Assembly (NCBI GenBank): GCA_947646735.1
Contig: CANTFK010000877.1
Location: 273,586-337,585 of the forward strand
Source: Peronospora farinosa
Lineage: Eukaryota > Oomycota > Peronosporomycetes > Peronosporales > Peronosporaceae
Length of the DNA: 64,000 bases
Direction of reading: 5' to 3'
Part shown: positions 20,884-30,473 of the stretch, one piece after another
How positions within the stretch are numbered: the first letter of the stretch is position 1
Layout of the letters: each line of letters opens with the position of its first letter
Made by a program: the position numbers and the translations under genes
Notes under the pieces: generated by a model
The model's database searches: none
The model's input: the letters and a program-made list of their open reading frames with translations, nothing else
What the model was told of the DNA's origin: nothing

Positions 20884-23800
20884 ATGACCAAGAGCTTCGA
20901 TTGGGACGCCACGCTAGCGCTCGTACGTTGGCAGCGTACACGCCATGGCTATGACAGTGACGCCGCCTTATTGCAAACAGGTGTATCACTACTACAGCCT
21001 GACAATGACCTCCAATTCGGCCCACAGAGCGCACTAGCCCGTACTGAACGTGCTTTCAATCTGCCGTGGCACCGCATCGTGTCTGAAGTGCTGGAGTTCG
21101 CCGTGTTTGTAGTCACAAAAGCCAAACGAGACAAAGATGTACGTCCAGATCATACGCGCCAGGCGCTGCATCTGCTGCAATTGGCGCTCAACGCGTTCAC
21201 TGTAAATGGAGACGCACAGCAAGCGACATTGCCGCTGAACTCGTGCAATTTGCTGCTGTCCGCGCTCGCTGAGAAGCTGGAGAAGGCGCAACAGGATAAA
21301 GAGACACTACAGACGCTCAAGGACGTGAAGGCTGTGCTCTTGTATCTTTTTGGATTGCTGAATGAGGTTGTAAAAGCTGTGACGGCTAATTTTCTGATGT
21401 ATCGCCCTCCTACGAACGTGTTTACTGACTTTCTAAAGCGATCTTTTAATGCAACTTTTACGTCGCTGATAAAGTTGCAAAGAAGCAATTTAGGAGAGGA
21501 GAAGATAGAGCTGGAGACATTATACGTGGACATGATGCATGCCTCGCTGTTTGTATTCCGAGATCTCCAGAAGACGCAAACAAACAAGAAAAAAGTCTTT
21601 TTGGCAATTGCCAAGACGTCGCTGAGAGATTTTGTGGGGTTTCGCCACTCTCTCGTGACGCTGCAGAAACGAGGTGTGACGGGTGTTGAAGCTGTGATGA
21701 CGTTACTGGATCATGTGGTAGAAGACGCGCTGTTTGACGCGGAACATATTTGTCAATTTGACGGAGCTGTGGTACACGCTGCTGTTTGGAAGAAAGAAGG
21801 TGGAAGCAAAGATGAAGCACAGGAAAAGCTAGACGACACAAGATTAAAGAAACGACGAAACGCAGGTCAAGCAAAGGCGACATCGGGATTAGTGTCCTAC
21901 CAGAAGAATCTGTTCGATGAACTTGTACGATTATTGTCAGATCAAGACATGCAATTGGAGCTGAAGGCATCAGTGGGGGGATTTTTTGAGCTGCTTGTGC
22001 GCGGTTTCGCTACTCGTATTCGTGCAGCTGCCACTACAAAAATCGAAGACACCAGAACGGACCTGAAAACTAGCCGAAAACGCGCAGCGATCGTCATTGC
22101 TACCACGTCGACAATGTACTCGCCGTTCAAATTCTGGTCGGAGTTGTGTGCTGTGGCGTACTTATCTTTTCAGCAGGAGGCAAAAAAGAGTGACTACCTG
22201 CCGGTGTTGGTGACCCTATACAATGCGCTGTTTCGAGCGCTCTGTGAATGTGACATCTACCGTGTGACAGAAGATACAGAGGAACGCACGCAATTCATAA
22301 CAATGGAGAAAATTCTCTCATCATTTTTGCAAGTGCTCAAAGTAGAGCCCGACGATGAAGTTGCTAATGCTGATCAAGCTTCAGAGGAGTGTGAGATTGT
22401 ATCCAGTGCAGTACGGTGTTCACCCAACCTTGTAAATGGATGCCTAGTTCCGATACTCGAATTGCTCGGAATGCGAGCTGAACGAAACTATCCCGCTAAC
22501 AAGAACGTAGAAGGCAAAAGTGGGGTTATCGCGGCAGCTAGCCATGCAGTTATTGAGCTCATTCATGCGTACGATTCCATGCGTCTTCTGGATACATTCT
22601 TGAAAAGCGTCTTCGCGATTCAGCAAGCCCACGAAGGTCTACACAAACTCTTTGCTATTCCTTCATGCGAAACTGCACTTCGTAAAGCGTTCATGGCTTT
22701 GCCTCCTGGTCAGACGGATGTGTTGTGGAAATTGTTTGTGGGGCAAATCGCGTCTTATGCATTAAAAGATGACGATATCAGAAACGCGCGTGGGATGGCG
22801 GTTGCACGTTTCCTCTTTCAGACTTTTGTTCAAGAAATTCACGTGGTACCTCAGAATCGTTCTAAAGTGCTGGGACTTGTATTGCATACCCATGAACAGC
22901 TTTTTTCCTCGTTTGCAAATGAGCTTGCTCAAGTCACGGGTCCGTTTACATCCTATCAGCGAGAATTGTTCAGTATATTCGGGGAGTTGCTGATGTTTGA
23001 TTCTGTACTAAATGCTTCCATTCGCGAGCAAACGTTTGGTCAGATGTTTAACAAACTTGAAGGCGATGGACTTTACACTGCAATGGAACATCTGCTAAGC
23101 ATTTCTCCATTATGTATGAAGGCGGAAGGCAGCAAATTAGATGCAGATATTGAAAAGACTGATTGTAGCACCAGCCACGGCGCTGGTGCTGCCGGGATTA
23201 TTAAACTTTGTGTGTTTTGGCTGCGAAAGACAAAAGCTTCGAATCCAATGCAAGGCAGCAATGCTTTCGAGGGACGAGAAAGAGTAATTCGCTTGATCAT
23301 CGAGTATGTTATCAACTGGAAATGCTGGGAGGCAGTGAGTTTCCATTTGCCTGAGTTAATGACAAATGCGAGCAGCAATGAATGTGACCACTTCTTCCGA
23401 GAGATATTGAGTGCTTACATTAGTGTAGCTGTATCTGAGGAGCTGGACAGTTCAGCCAAGCGAATTGTTTGTGATGCGGGGTTTTATGAGATCTCAAGCC
23501 TAAGAAATATCGCGCCAGAATCATTGACTACCCTAGGGAAACACTTTGTGGACGAAGTACAGCATGGGTCTCTGACGAGCCTGGAATTGCCCCGTCGTTT
23601 TTTCAGCTTCTTGTTAGAGATCCCGTCAGGCTATCTGAAGCCTCAAGAGTGTGGACCGCTACTAGCGACCGCTCTTGCTCAATACCGTGCAATCTGTGTG
23701 TCTCCCGACAATGTCAATAGCAAAGCAGAAGTCTGTCAGTCTGTGCTGGCTTGGATCCAGCAGCATTTTAAAGTTATTGGAGTTGGCTTGCATAAGTCGC

Positions 23801-25419
23801 GGAAAGCATTGACAAACCTCGACGAGCAGCTACGTAGTGGGGCATCCTTCATTTTCTCACAGCTCGCGGTGGACAACTCTGTTAGCGTGGCACTCGTCAC
23901 CGACGTGCTTGGACACTATTTGGATATCGGTGCCAACGCATTTGCTGGTGAATTGCTGAATAGTATCTTAGACAGTAAGAGTGCCGGAGGAACATCTGTA
24001 GACAAGATGACAAGAATACTGAAGCGTGCCGTCATCGTTGTGCAGGCTCTGGCTGCACATCGGTCTACACCAAATGCTTCTAAGGAAGAGAAAAAGTTTA
24101 TCGAAGATGTCGTAAAAATTGTTACTCAGGCAAAGGTGATCGAGACAACACATGCGCCATTGTCCTTTGACGTACTTGCCGCTCTCCTCAAATACCAGTC
24201 CGTACTGCACAAACTAGCTCGCCAGCACAAAAGTCAGCAGACAAAAGTATATGAGGGTCGAGTTTTGCAACTGCTCTTGAAGCATGTGGAGGGTGCTTTG
24301 GCAGCTTCAATGAAGTTGATTACCGCGACTAGCAATTCCACGGACGACATGAAGCTCCAGGATGCGGCTTTGTCCTTCTTTGAGACATTTTGTGAGGAGT
24401 ACGCTTCATTCCGGACGTTTGTGACTTCTTTAAAGACGTATGGGTGTTTGTTGGCGGTATCGCTTTCGCTTGTTTCTCGGAACACCACGTCTTTATTAAG
24501 CCAGAAGAAGGCGGAGCTAGCAGCGATGGAAGCAATTGTGGGTCACGCGAATAAGGATGAGTTCCGCCTGCTGATGTCAACGCTTGTGCAGGAACTCGTT
24601 GCACATGAAGATCAGCGAAAGCTAGGTGCACTGCGTGCCCTGTACGTGCTTTTGGGTGGTGACCGTAAGCTTAATGCATCACGACGGTTCCTTTTAAACG
24701 AGCACAAGGAATCAATCGTTGAAGCCTTGCTCCAGAATTTTACTGCCCAAGCATTGCACATTGGAGCTCTATCATCCGACTCGTTTGATACCGCCGTTTT
24801 TCTTCGTGTTTGGAACTTGAAGGTCTTTGTACTGGTGTTTTCCAAGGCAGAGCTTTTCACATGGAAAAGTTACGAGCTACAACACGTTTTCACGGGTTTC
24901 CAGCCAATAATTTCAGCAGTATCGTGCTGGCAAGCTGGAATGAACCCGTATAAACCCCAGGAGCTGCACGAGTTGTGGACGCTTTCGTACACATTATTGC
25001 TGCGTATTGTGCGGACTCATTTTGGTCCATTGGTGATTGGTATTTCGCACCTCGTCCAGGCATCAAATGCACTTTTTCAATTGCTAGTGTTGGCTTCAGA
25101 TCACGTGGAATATTCACAATTTTGTTTCGAATGGAGCTCCAATTTGGCACGTTTGTACGGATACATGAAAGAGCACGATGTGCCATTGCGTAAACATGTT
25201 GTTTACCTCTTGATGGCGTTTCTTGTGGGTGTTACTCGTGACAAATTGGCCGTACGTTTTCAACAGAAATTACGACCAGGTGTCTTTGCTTTGTTTGATG
25301 TTTGTTCACCTTATGAGAAGGACCAACTCTTTGGTGCGTTGGATTCAACGGGCAAATCGCTGCTCAAGACGTTAGATACAAATTACAAGCTAACACATCG
25401 CTACGTTGGCAAAGTCTAA
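20884..25419 (+). CDS. URB2: Nucleolar pre-ribosomal protein URB2/Npa2
   Basis: Large nucleolar factor for early 60S (27S pre-rRNA) assembly. Uninterrupted 1511-codon ORF from the first ATG at 20884. It is an all-helical, HEAT-like protein throughout, with Leu-rich helices such as LLQLALNAFTVNG and RALCECDIYRVTEDT, and no catalytic motif, as expected. The C-terminal block is diagnostic: RPGVFALFDVCSPYEKDQLF, then ALDSTGKSLLKTLDTNYKLT and a final GKV, which matches the Urb2/Npa2 C-terminal domain. Length is close to human URB2 (~1520). The frame is open for ~36 bases further upstream with no ATG. Few other genes in the window have so long an intron-free frame. Confidence 0.88.
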   Translation: MTKSFDWDATLALVRWQRTRHGYDSDAALLQTGVSLLQPDNDLQFGPQSALARTERAFNLPWHRIVSEVLEFAVFVVTKAKRDKDVRPDHTRQALHLLQLALNAFTVNGDAQQATLPLNSCNLLLSALAEKLEKAQQDKETLQTLKDVKAVLLYLFGLLNEVVKAVTANFLMYRPPTNVFTDFLKRSFNATFTSLIKLQRSNLGEEKIELETLYVDMMHASLFVFRDLQKTQTNKKKVFLAIAKTSLRDFVGFRHSLVTLQKRGVTGVEAVMTLLDHVVEDALFDAEHICQFDGAVVHAAVWKKEGGSKDEAQEKLDDTRLKKRRNAGQAKATSGLVSYQKNLFDELVRLLSDQDMQLELKASVGGFFELLVRGFATRIRAAATTKIEDTRTDLKTSRKRAAIVIATTSTMYSPFKFWSELCAVAYLSFQQEAKKSDYLPVLVTLYNALFRALCECDIYRVTEDTEERTQFITMEKILSSFLQVLKVEPDDEVANADQASEECEIVSSAVRCSPNLVNGCLVPILELLGMRAERNYPANKNVEGKSGVIAAASHAVIELIHAYDSMRLLDTFLKSVFAIQQAHEGLHKLFAIPSCETALRKAFMALPPGQTDVLWKLFVGQIASYALKDDDIRNARGMAVARFLFQTFVQEIHVVPQNRSKVLGLVLHTHEQLFSSFANELAQVTGPFTSYQRELFSIFGELLMFDSVLNASIREQTFGQMFNKLEGDGLYTAMEHLLSISPLCMKAEGSKLDADIEKTDCSTSHGAGAAGIIKLCVFWLRKTKASNPMQGSNAFEGRERVIRLIIEYVINWKCWEAVSFHLPELMTNASSNECDHFFREILSAYISVAVSEELDSSAKRIVCDAGFYEISSLRNIAPESLTTLGKHFVDEVQHGSLTSLELPRRFFSFLLEIPSGYLKPQECGPLLATALAQYRAICVSPDNVNSKAEVCQSVLAWIQQHFKVIGVGLHKSRKALTNLDEQLRSGASFIFSQLAVDNSVSVALVTDVLGHYLDIGANAFAGELLNSILDSKSAGGTSVDKMTRILKRAVIVVQALAAHRSTPNASKEEKKFIEDVVKIVTQAKVIETTHAPLSFDVLAALLKYQSVLHKLARQHKSQQTKVYEGRVLQLLLKHVEGALAASMKLITATSNSTDDMKLQDAALSFFETFCEEYASFRTFVTSLKTYGCLLAVSLSLVSRNTTSLLSQKKAELAAMEAIVGHANKDEFRLLMSTLVQELVAHEDQRKLGALRALYVLLGGDRKLNASRRFLLNEHKESIVEALLQNFTAQALHIGALSSDSFDTAVFLRVWNLKVFVLVFSKAELFTWKSYELQHVFTGFQPIISAVSCWQAGMNPYKPQELHELWTLSYTLLLRIVRTHFGPLVIGISHLVQASNALFQLLVLASDHVEYSQFCFEWSSNLARLYGYMKEHDVPLRKHVVYLLMAFLVGVTRDKLAVRFQQKLRPGVFALFDVCSPYEKDQLFGALDSTGKSLLKTLDTNYKLTHRYVGKV

Positions 25420-25585
25420 GTAAGGGCTTCTGATGAAGCAGGTAATTATATGCTCTACGGTGAATAATGATAATTGCACGCAGATGTTGTTTTTTATCGT
25501 ACATTTTCGTTTCCAATCGTACGGATTTTTGCATCTATAGAAACGGATATTATATATTCATTTTAGATAAACAAAAAATTCTACC

Positions 25586-26432
25586 ATGAAATTCCACGAG
25601 TGCTTTACACTACTATCTTCCCGTCCTGCACACGCTCATGAGCACTGCACAGAGAATCAACAGGTCCAAGAGCATCCCCAGGACGGGAATGTATATGAGA
25701 CCAACGACAAGTCGAGCTTTAAACAGAAGAAAGACTGGAAGTTACAGAATTCCCAAGAGCTTGTCCAGACTTTTACCCGTTTGCAGGAGATGCGCGTCCA
25801 GATTTTCAAGGATTTTCGACAGTTCGTCGTACAAATTGTCATGAAAATACGGAATATTTACAGTAGCATTGAATTGACGTTAACATTGTGTGGCAGGGGC
25901 TTTCAAGTTCACAAAAAGACCCAGCAATTTCCTGCGTTTTGTGAGTTTGTAGGACATTCCAAACTTGAAATTCTTACAAAATTGTACGCAAAATTTTTAA
26001 TTTCTTTGCGTACATTTTTATCAGGTTCTGGGATCAAAGATCGTTTTTCGGCTGTGAGTGAGCAGATCAACCACATTGAAAAACTCCTGCGTGACGAGAA
26101 GCAGCAAGTGGCGATCGCTCAGCTTCTCCGTAAAATCCAAGTGGAAGAAAAGGAAAAGCTTCTTTTGGTAGTTTTGTACTGCTGTTTTTTTCTGGTTTGG
26201 TGACTTCATTTGACTTGCTTTGTGTCAATATTTGCATTAGACATCTGCCGTGTTGATTGAAAAAATGCGGCTTAGCGATGCAGCCAAGCATCATGAACCC
26301 GATCATTCTACTATTGCATTCTTAGAACGGTCGGTGGAAACACTTACAATGAAGCACACAGATTGCGTAGTCCGCATCAATGAGATTTTGGAGGAGCTAC
26401 GAGCTGAAAGTGCTGATCTCGAGGACGCGTGA
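25586..26432 (+). CDS. REX1BD: DNA repair REX1-B domain protein
   Basis: Four exons: 25586-25821, 25897-25940, 26025-26167 and 26241-26432; 204 residues. Exon 2 is only 44 bases. Splicing joins DFRQ to GFQVHKKTQQFPAF and then CSGIKDRFSAVSEQINHIEK, which reproduces the family pattern R...Y..F..GF...........C..I...F..is..I..iE. It continues with AQLLRKIQVEEKEKLLL and TSAVLIEKMRL, the 'iQ..Ek.KL.lT' block. The unspliced frame stays open through two introns but breaks this pattern. REX1-B was found in Chlamydomonas DNA repair; its biochemical role is unknown. The last exon adds a coiled coil and acidic tail. Intron 1 uses a weak donor (GTTCGT). Confidence 0.75.
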
Positions 26433-27379
26433 TTCACACGAAACAGTGAAATTGGATCGATTGAAGAAAGTGTCGACTTCATTGTGCGTTGAAGAGTTTG
26501 TGATCGTGTCGGTAGCTTTGCTTCGCTTTACTAGCAGCTAGCCTGCCTACTAACTGCTTATTCACGCAGACTATTTTCCCCAGTTTGCTACGAACCTGGT
26601 AAGAAGCCGGTTGCTGTGAAGACCCATAGCCAACGTTTATTTGTATTAGGATCATCTGTCGATTGATCAAAGGTAAGCCATACAATAAATGATTAACACG
26701 AAGCCAGCGTCGCCGTAACAAACCTTCACCTGATGAACTAAGCCCCTCTCACGAAAGGAAAGCAATAGGAACGATTTTGTCCACCCCGAGCCGAGAATGA
26801 TGAAGGTTGTCACTGTGTTCGCGCTTCTCCAGAAAATTAGCGGAAGATATCGGCCAGCCCTATCATGAGCTCAAGACCGCGCAGTTTCGAGCTCGCGCAG
26901 CGTGTGATTTCAACGAACTGGAGAAAACTCATTATTGATCTTCTCAATGCTCATTGTGGATGTCAGCGGAACTGGAACAGCCGTCATTCCTATTTTTTTA
27001 TTCTTGGACCCTGGGGTGAGTCCTGTCGAAGACGATGCGACGGAATGTCTTCACCAACATTACGTTTTCTACCGACGACGACGTTTTATACACGCTCACA
27101 CAAATGGAGACTGCTTCCTGCGTCAACGTGGCGACATTTCTCCTCTCGTCGGTGGCAGTATCGATCTGTTTAAGGCAAATGCCTACGCCACTGGGACCTG
27201 TCGGCGTAGCGTATGACATAACGACGATAGCGATCGGGTGACCAAGAACTCTGTCGATGAGGTGGATCTACAATCTGCGATGAGTTCCGGCTGATTAAAA
27301 CAACTGTCCGACGAAAGATCGATTGATTCCTAGGACGTTGATTACAAACTTGTGAGTTTGTCACTGCCTGCGCATCAAC
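26433..27379. other. Intergenic with short decayed frames
   Basis: No complete gene. A plus-strand run at about 26829-26937 reads RKLAEDIGQPYHELKTAQFR then RARAACDFNELEKTHY and a stop, which looks like an orphan coiled-coil exon. ORFs at 26865-27173, 26935-27216 and 26998-27219 overlap one another with no known motif. 3' ends of the flanking genes probably lie here. Confidence 0.4.
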
Positions 27380-30139
27380 TTAACCGATGACTTGCCTTTT
27401 CAAGTCCAGAACGTTCTGTTCAAGTTGATCCATGCGATTTGCCAGCATTTTGGCCCAACTCCGCATACACTTGTTACAGCAGCAGCCTTCAAGGTTCATG
27501 ACGTCGCCATCGTGTTGTTCGGACTCGTCTGGTGGGTCGGATTCGGCTTCAGACTCCTCCTGTGCCATGGACTCTGTTCGCGCAATGTCAGGCTCAGATT
27601 CGGCGACATCAGTATCTGTAGAGTCATTCTCAGCAACATTGACGCTCGGTGTTTCCTTTGTAATTGTAGTCGTTGCTGGAGACACGTCTGCACTCCGTGG
27701 TGCTCGGATCGAGGCGGCTGCCGTTGTGGGTAATGGCTCGTCTAGGAATTCTGGTGGTATTGATGACGCCGACGGGAATGGAAAAGAACGCGGCGCAGCT
27801 GGACCTGTTTTTGACGTTAGTGGTTCTGGTTCTGGTGTCCGCCCATCCCAAAACTTCGCTTGAATGTTCATAGCTAAGCCTTTGTCAAGGCAAGCCGGTT
27901 CTGCAGTTGTCGCCATGTCCCTAGCACGAGATGCTCCAGTCTCTGTCGAGGATGCGTCTGCATTCGAGCTTGTTGCTATCTTCGTTTTTTGAGCAGGGGC
28001 TATTCTTCGATGTTTTGCACGCATTTTTGTTTGCTTCCTCTCATTCAAGATTGACGCTGAGCGTGCTGTTTGCGCCTTAGCAAGAGCTGTCTGTCTTTCT
28101 GGCGCTGTCTGCGGAAAGATTGACGGACATACAGGTCCAGCAGAAGAAGAAGTATTATCTGTTGTAGCCGTCAAAGAAGCTTTCGTTGAAGACGCCATTG
28201 TTAGCACTGAACTTGATTGAGGCAACGCTGGGTTTGATGATGCCAAGGAGAGTGCTGGTTTTCTTTTCTGTTCCGGACAAACTGTGGAGTGACCGGAAGA
28301 CAAATCTGGGGTCACATGAACTTGAGTCATACCTTCCGCATCCATTCGAGCGCGCTTGCAGCTAGGTTTGTTGGGCATAGCATGAGCTTGCCGATTAGCA
28401 GTGTTGGCAGGCATCTTTCCGTTCATAACTACATGCTCTCGCGCTGTCTTTGAAACGCCGACAGGTATCTTGGTATGGGTCTCAATATTTGATCGCGGAA
28501 CTACAGTTGTTTGAGTTTCAATAGGAAAGTCCTCTTTTGTCGTCAAAACTTGCGGCTTGTTGAGCCTAAGGGAAGCAAATGTCAATCGAAATCTCCGTTC
28601 CCGCAATGGGTTAGAACGCAGTGATTCCTTCGTTTCGCCAAATTCCCTCAACCAGACCCAGAAACGGTGGTCGTAGTGCCCCATCGATTCCCTTGGATAA
28701 AGGGGAACAGGGATGAGCGACTCTAAGCTGCTATTGTTCGCGTTAGCTGCTTTCCCCCCAGGACTTTGATCCACCTCCTTCTGATAATCTTCTAACAATA
28801 GAACTCGCCTCTCTAACAGCTGCCGGCGAGTCTTGTTGTTGTACAATCGTGGAATTTCAGGAGGATTTATCATTGACGAAGGATGCTGGATTCCTGCAGA
28901 TCTCGACTCACCGTGGTAATCAGGAGAACGGGCATATTCTCGTCGAAACGAATGCTCTTTCGATTCGCGATTTGAGCTCTTCAATGGAGAACGGCTTCTC
29001 TCGGAGCTTCTTTGACTGCTTTGTGATAAAGATTGAGATCGAGGACGCAAGCGTGGTTCGCCTAACTCTGACGTCCCCGCCCTTGTGCACGCAAACGAGT
29101 GCCATAACGAGCGCTCTTCCGCTGGATTACCACGAAGTAACGCCAGCGAAAGCTTGCGTGATTCCAGCCACCGCTCAAAGTTCTGTGTGTACTCAGTCAT
29201 CGATTCGTTTGGCCATAAAATGACAGGGATGCGAGCCATTGCTTCATGCGACCTTTTGAGATCGTCTTGGCGTATAACGCCATTTCGAAGTTTATTCATC
29301 TCGTCCCTAAAATCCTCCACCGAGACCACTCGTTTAGCAAGCAACTGTCTTCGAACATTGTCATTATTCGATCGGACTTGATCGTGCGGTGAGAGTGACC
29401 TACGCACGTGGGGAGGTGACGCGACTCTGACATCATACTGTGGTGACCTCGATCGCGAATGTTTCCAGCGCTGGGTATCATTATCATATCGACGATGAAC
29501 ATCATGCGGCGGCGACACTCGATCATCTTGACAATAACGAAAATTATCACCGTGCGGTGCTTGCCAGTTACTATACGGTCGAGGAGGTTCATCTGCATCA
29601 GGGTATCGATCTGTTTGCGAATGCCATCGTACATAACTTCGGTCGTGACGCAGTCTGTCTGTTAACTCTAGGCCTATTACCATGCGTCCACTATCAATCG
29701 AAGAACGTCTTCCATACGACTGCATCCTTTCCTCTCTACTAGATGCATGGTGTCGTTGCTGCAGATTATTATCCGAGCGTTTAGGAGACCGTGACCGTGA
29801 TTGCCATCTCGAATGACACGTCATTGTCTGTGAATGACTACGAGATCGACCCACTCGTGTCTCGGCAAATTGCAATCGATACTTTCGTTTAACTGTTGGG
29901 TCTTTACGTAAATCCGTTATTGAGAGTCGATCGGCAGCCAACCAGCGTCGGAATTCACGCTCGTACTGCTGCAAACTTTCGCCCGGCCAAAGGGGTACCA
30001 GAATTTCTTTTGGAGATCGTCCCTTTAGCTTTCTTAGTACTTGCCAATACGAATCTACCGACAATACGCGCGTTGCTAAAGGCTTACGAGACGTCATCAA
30101 ACCAGAAGAAGAAGAAGAAGACCTTGCTGGATTGTCCAT
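27380..30139 (-). CDS. RS-rich protein with three copies of a novel domain
   Basis: Single exon, 919 residues. An ~80-90-residue unit occurs three times (about 20-97, 263-355 and 437-527). Each has L-[AL]-x-R-V-[LV]-S-V-x-x-[YF], a polar loop, then [IV]-[PLV]-V-x-L-[WY]-P-x-E-S-[LM]-x-x-Y-x-x-x-F-x-x-W-L and R-x-[NDK]-P-x-x-[ER]-[RE]-x-x-[RLW]-x-x-F-A. The linkers are rich in Arg-Ser, His and Asp (SRSRSPK, RSRSPQYD), like SR proteins. Residues 530-880 are low complexity and become acidic. A C-terminal module GCCCNKCMRSWAKMLANRM followed by a short Leu heptad ends the protein and recurs in the neighbouring gene. I do not recognise the repeat. A nuclear, RNA-related role is inference from composition only. 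Confidence 0.75.
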   Translation of the reverse strand: MDNPARSSSSSSGLMTSRKPLATRVLSVDSYWQVLRKLKGRSPKEILVPLWPGESLQQYEREFRRWLAADRLSITDLRKDPTVKRKYRLQFAETRVGRSRSHSQTMTCHSRWQSRSRSPKRSDNNLQQRHHASSREERMQSYGRRSSIDSGRMVIGLELTDRLRHDRSYVRWHSQTDRYPDADEPPRPYSNWQAPHGDNFRYCQDDRVSPPHDVHRRYDNDTQRWKHSRSRSPQYDVRVASPPHVRRSLSPHDQVRSNNDNVRRQLLAKRVVSVEDFRDEMNKLRNGVIRQDDLKRSHEAMARIPVILWPNESMTEYTQNFERWLESRKLSLALLRGNPAEERSLWHSFACTRAGTSELGEPRLRPRSQSLSQSSQRSSERSRSPLKSSNRESKEHSFRREYARSPDYHGESRSAGIQHPSSMINPPEIPRLYNNKTRRQLLERRVLLLEDYQKEVDQSPGGKAANANNSSLESLIPVPLYPRESMGHYDHRFWVWLREFGETKESLRSNPLRERRFRLTFASLRLNKPQVLTTKEDFPIETQTTVVPRSNIETHTKIPVGVSKTAREHVVMNGKMPANTANRQAHAMPNKPSCKRARMDAEGMTQVHVTPDLSSGHSTVCPEQKRKPALSLASSNPALPQSSSVLTMASSTKASLTATTDNTSSSAGPVCPSIFPQTAPERQTALAKAQTARSASILNERKQTKMRAKHRRIAPAQKTKIATSSNADASSTETGASRARDMATTAEPACLDKGLAMNIQAKFWDGRTPEPEPLTSKTGPAAPRSFPFPSASSIPPEFLDEPLPTTAAASIRAPRSADVSPATTTITKETPSVNVAENDSTDTDVAESEPDIARTESMAQEESEAESDPPDESEQHDGDVMNLEGCCCNKCMRSWAKMLANRMDQLEQNVLDLKRQVIG

Positions 30140-30287
30140 CCCTGTTCCTCGTTTTTTTTATTAATTTTCAAGGTATAAACAATCAAGTTTGAAAAATACT
30201 ACTGTTCTGAATTGATTGTATCATTCCTGCATTCTAATTAAAAAAAAAATCGTTTATTTTAGACGTAAAATTGTCTAGAAAAACGTA

Positions 30288-30473
30288 ATGCCAATCGAAA
30301 AGACGATTAGAAATCGAGTCTTCCAGGAACAAAAGCCTCTTCTTGATACATCATCCATTCAAAACGAACTGGTTCTTTTACAATTCAATGAACAATTGAG
30401 TAAAAAGTCTTTTGCATCATCGAAAGAAATCACTAACGGGTACCAAAAAAAGAAGATCCAAACACGGACATGA
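30288..30473 (+). CDS. Upstream ORF overlapping the zinc-finger gene start
   Basis: 61-codon ORF (MPIEKTIRNRVFQEQKPLLD, ending KKKIQTRT). Its stop TGA overlaps the ATG of the next gene as ATGA at 30470-30473. It begins 148 bases from the divergent neighbour's start and so lies in the 5' leader. It may be a regulatory uORF that works by termination-reinitiation, or an upstream coding exon if a short intron exists near 30440 (GGTACCAAAA). No homology recognised. Confidence 0.4.
   Translation: MPIEKTIRNRVFQEQKPLLDTSSIQNELVLLQFNEQLSKKSFASSKEITNGYQKKKIQTRT

Noticed and set aside
27432..27863. 143-codon plus-strand ORF
   Set aside because: Antisense to the acidic tail of the 919-residue protein; Ser-rich composition is a codon shadow.
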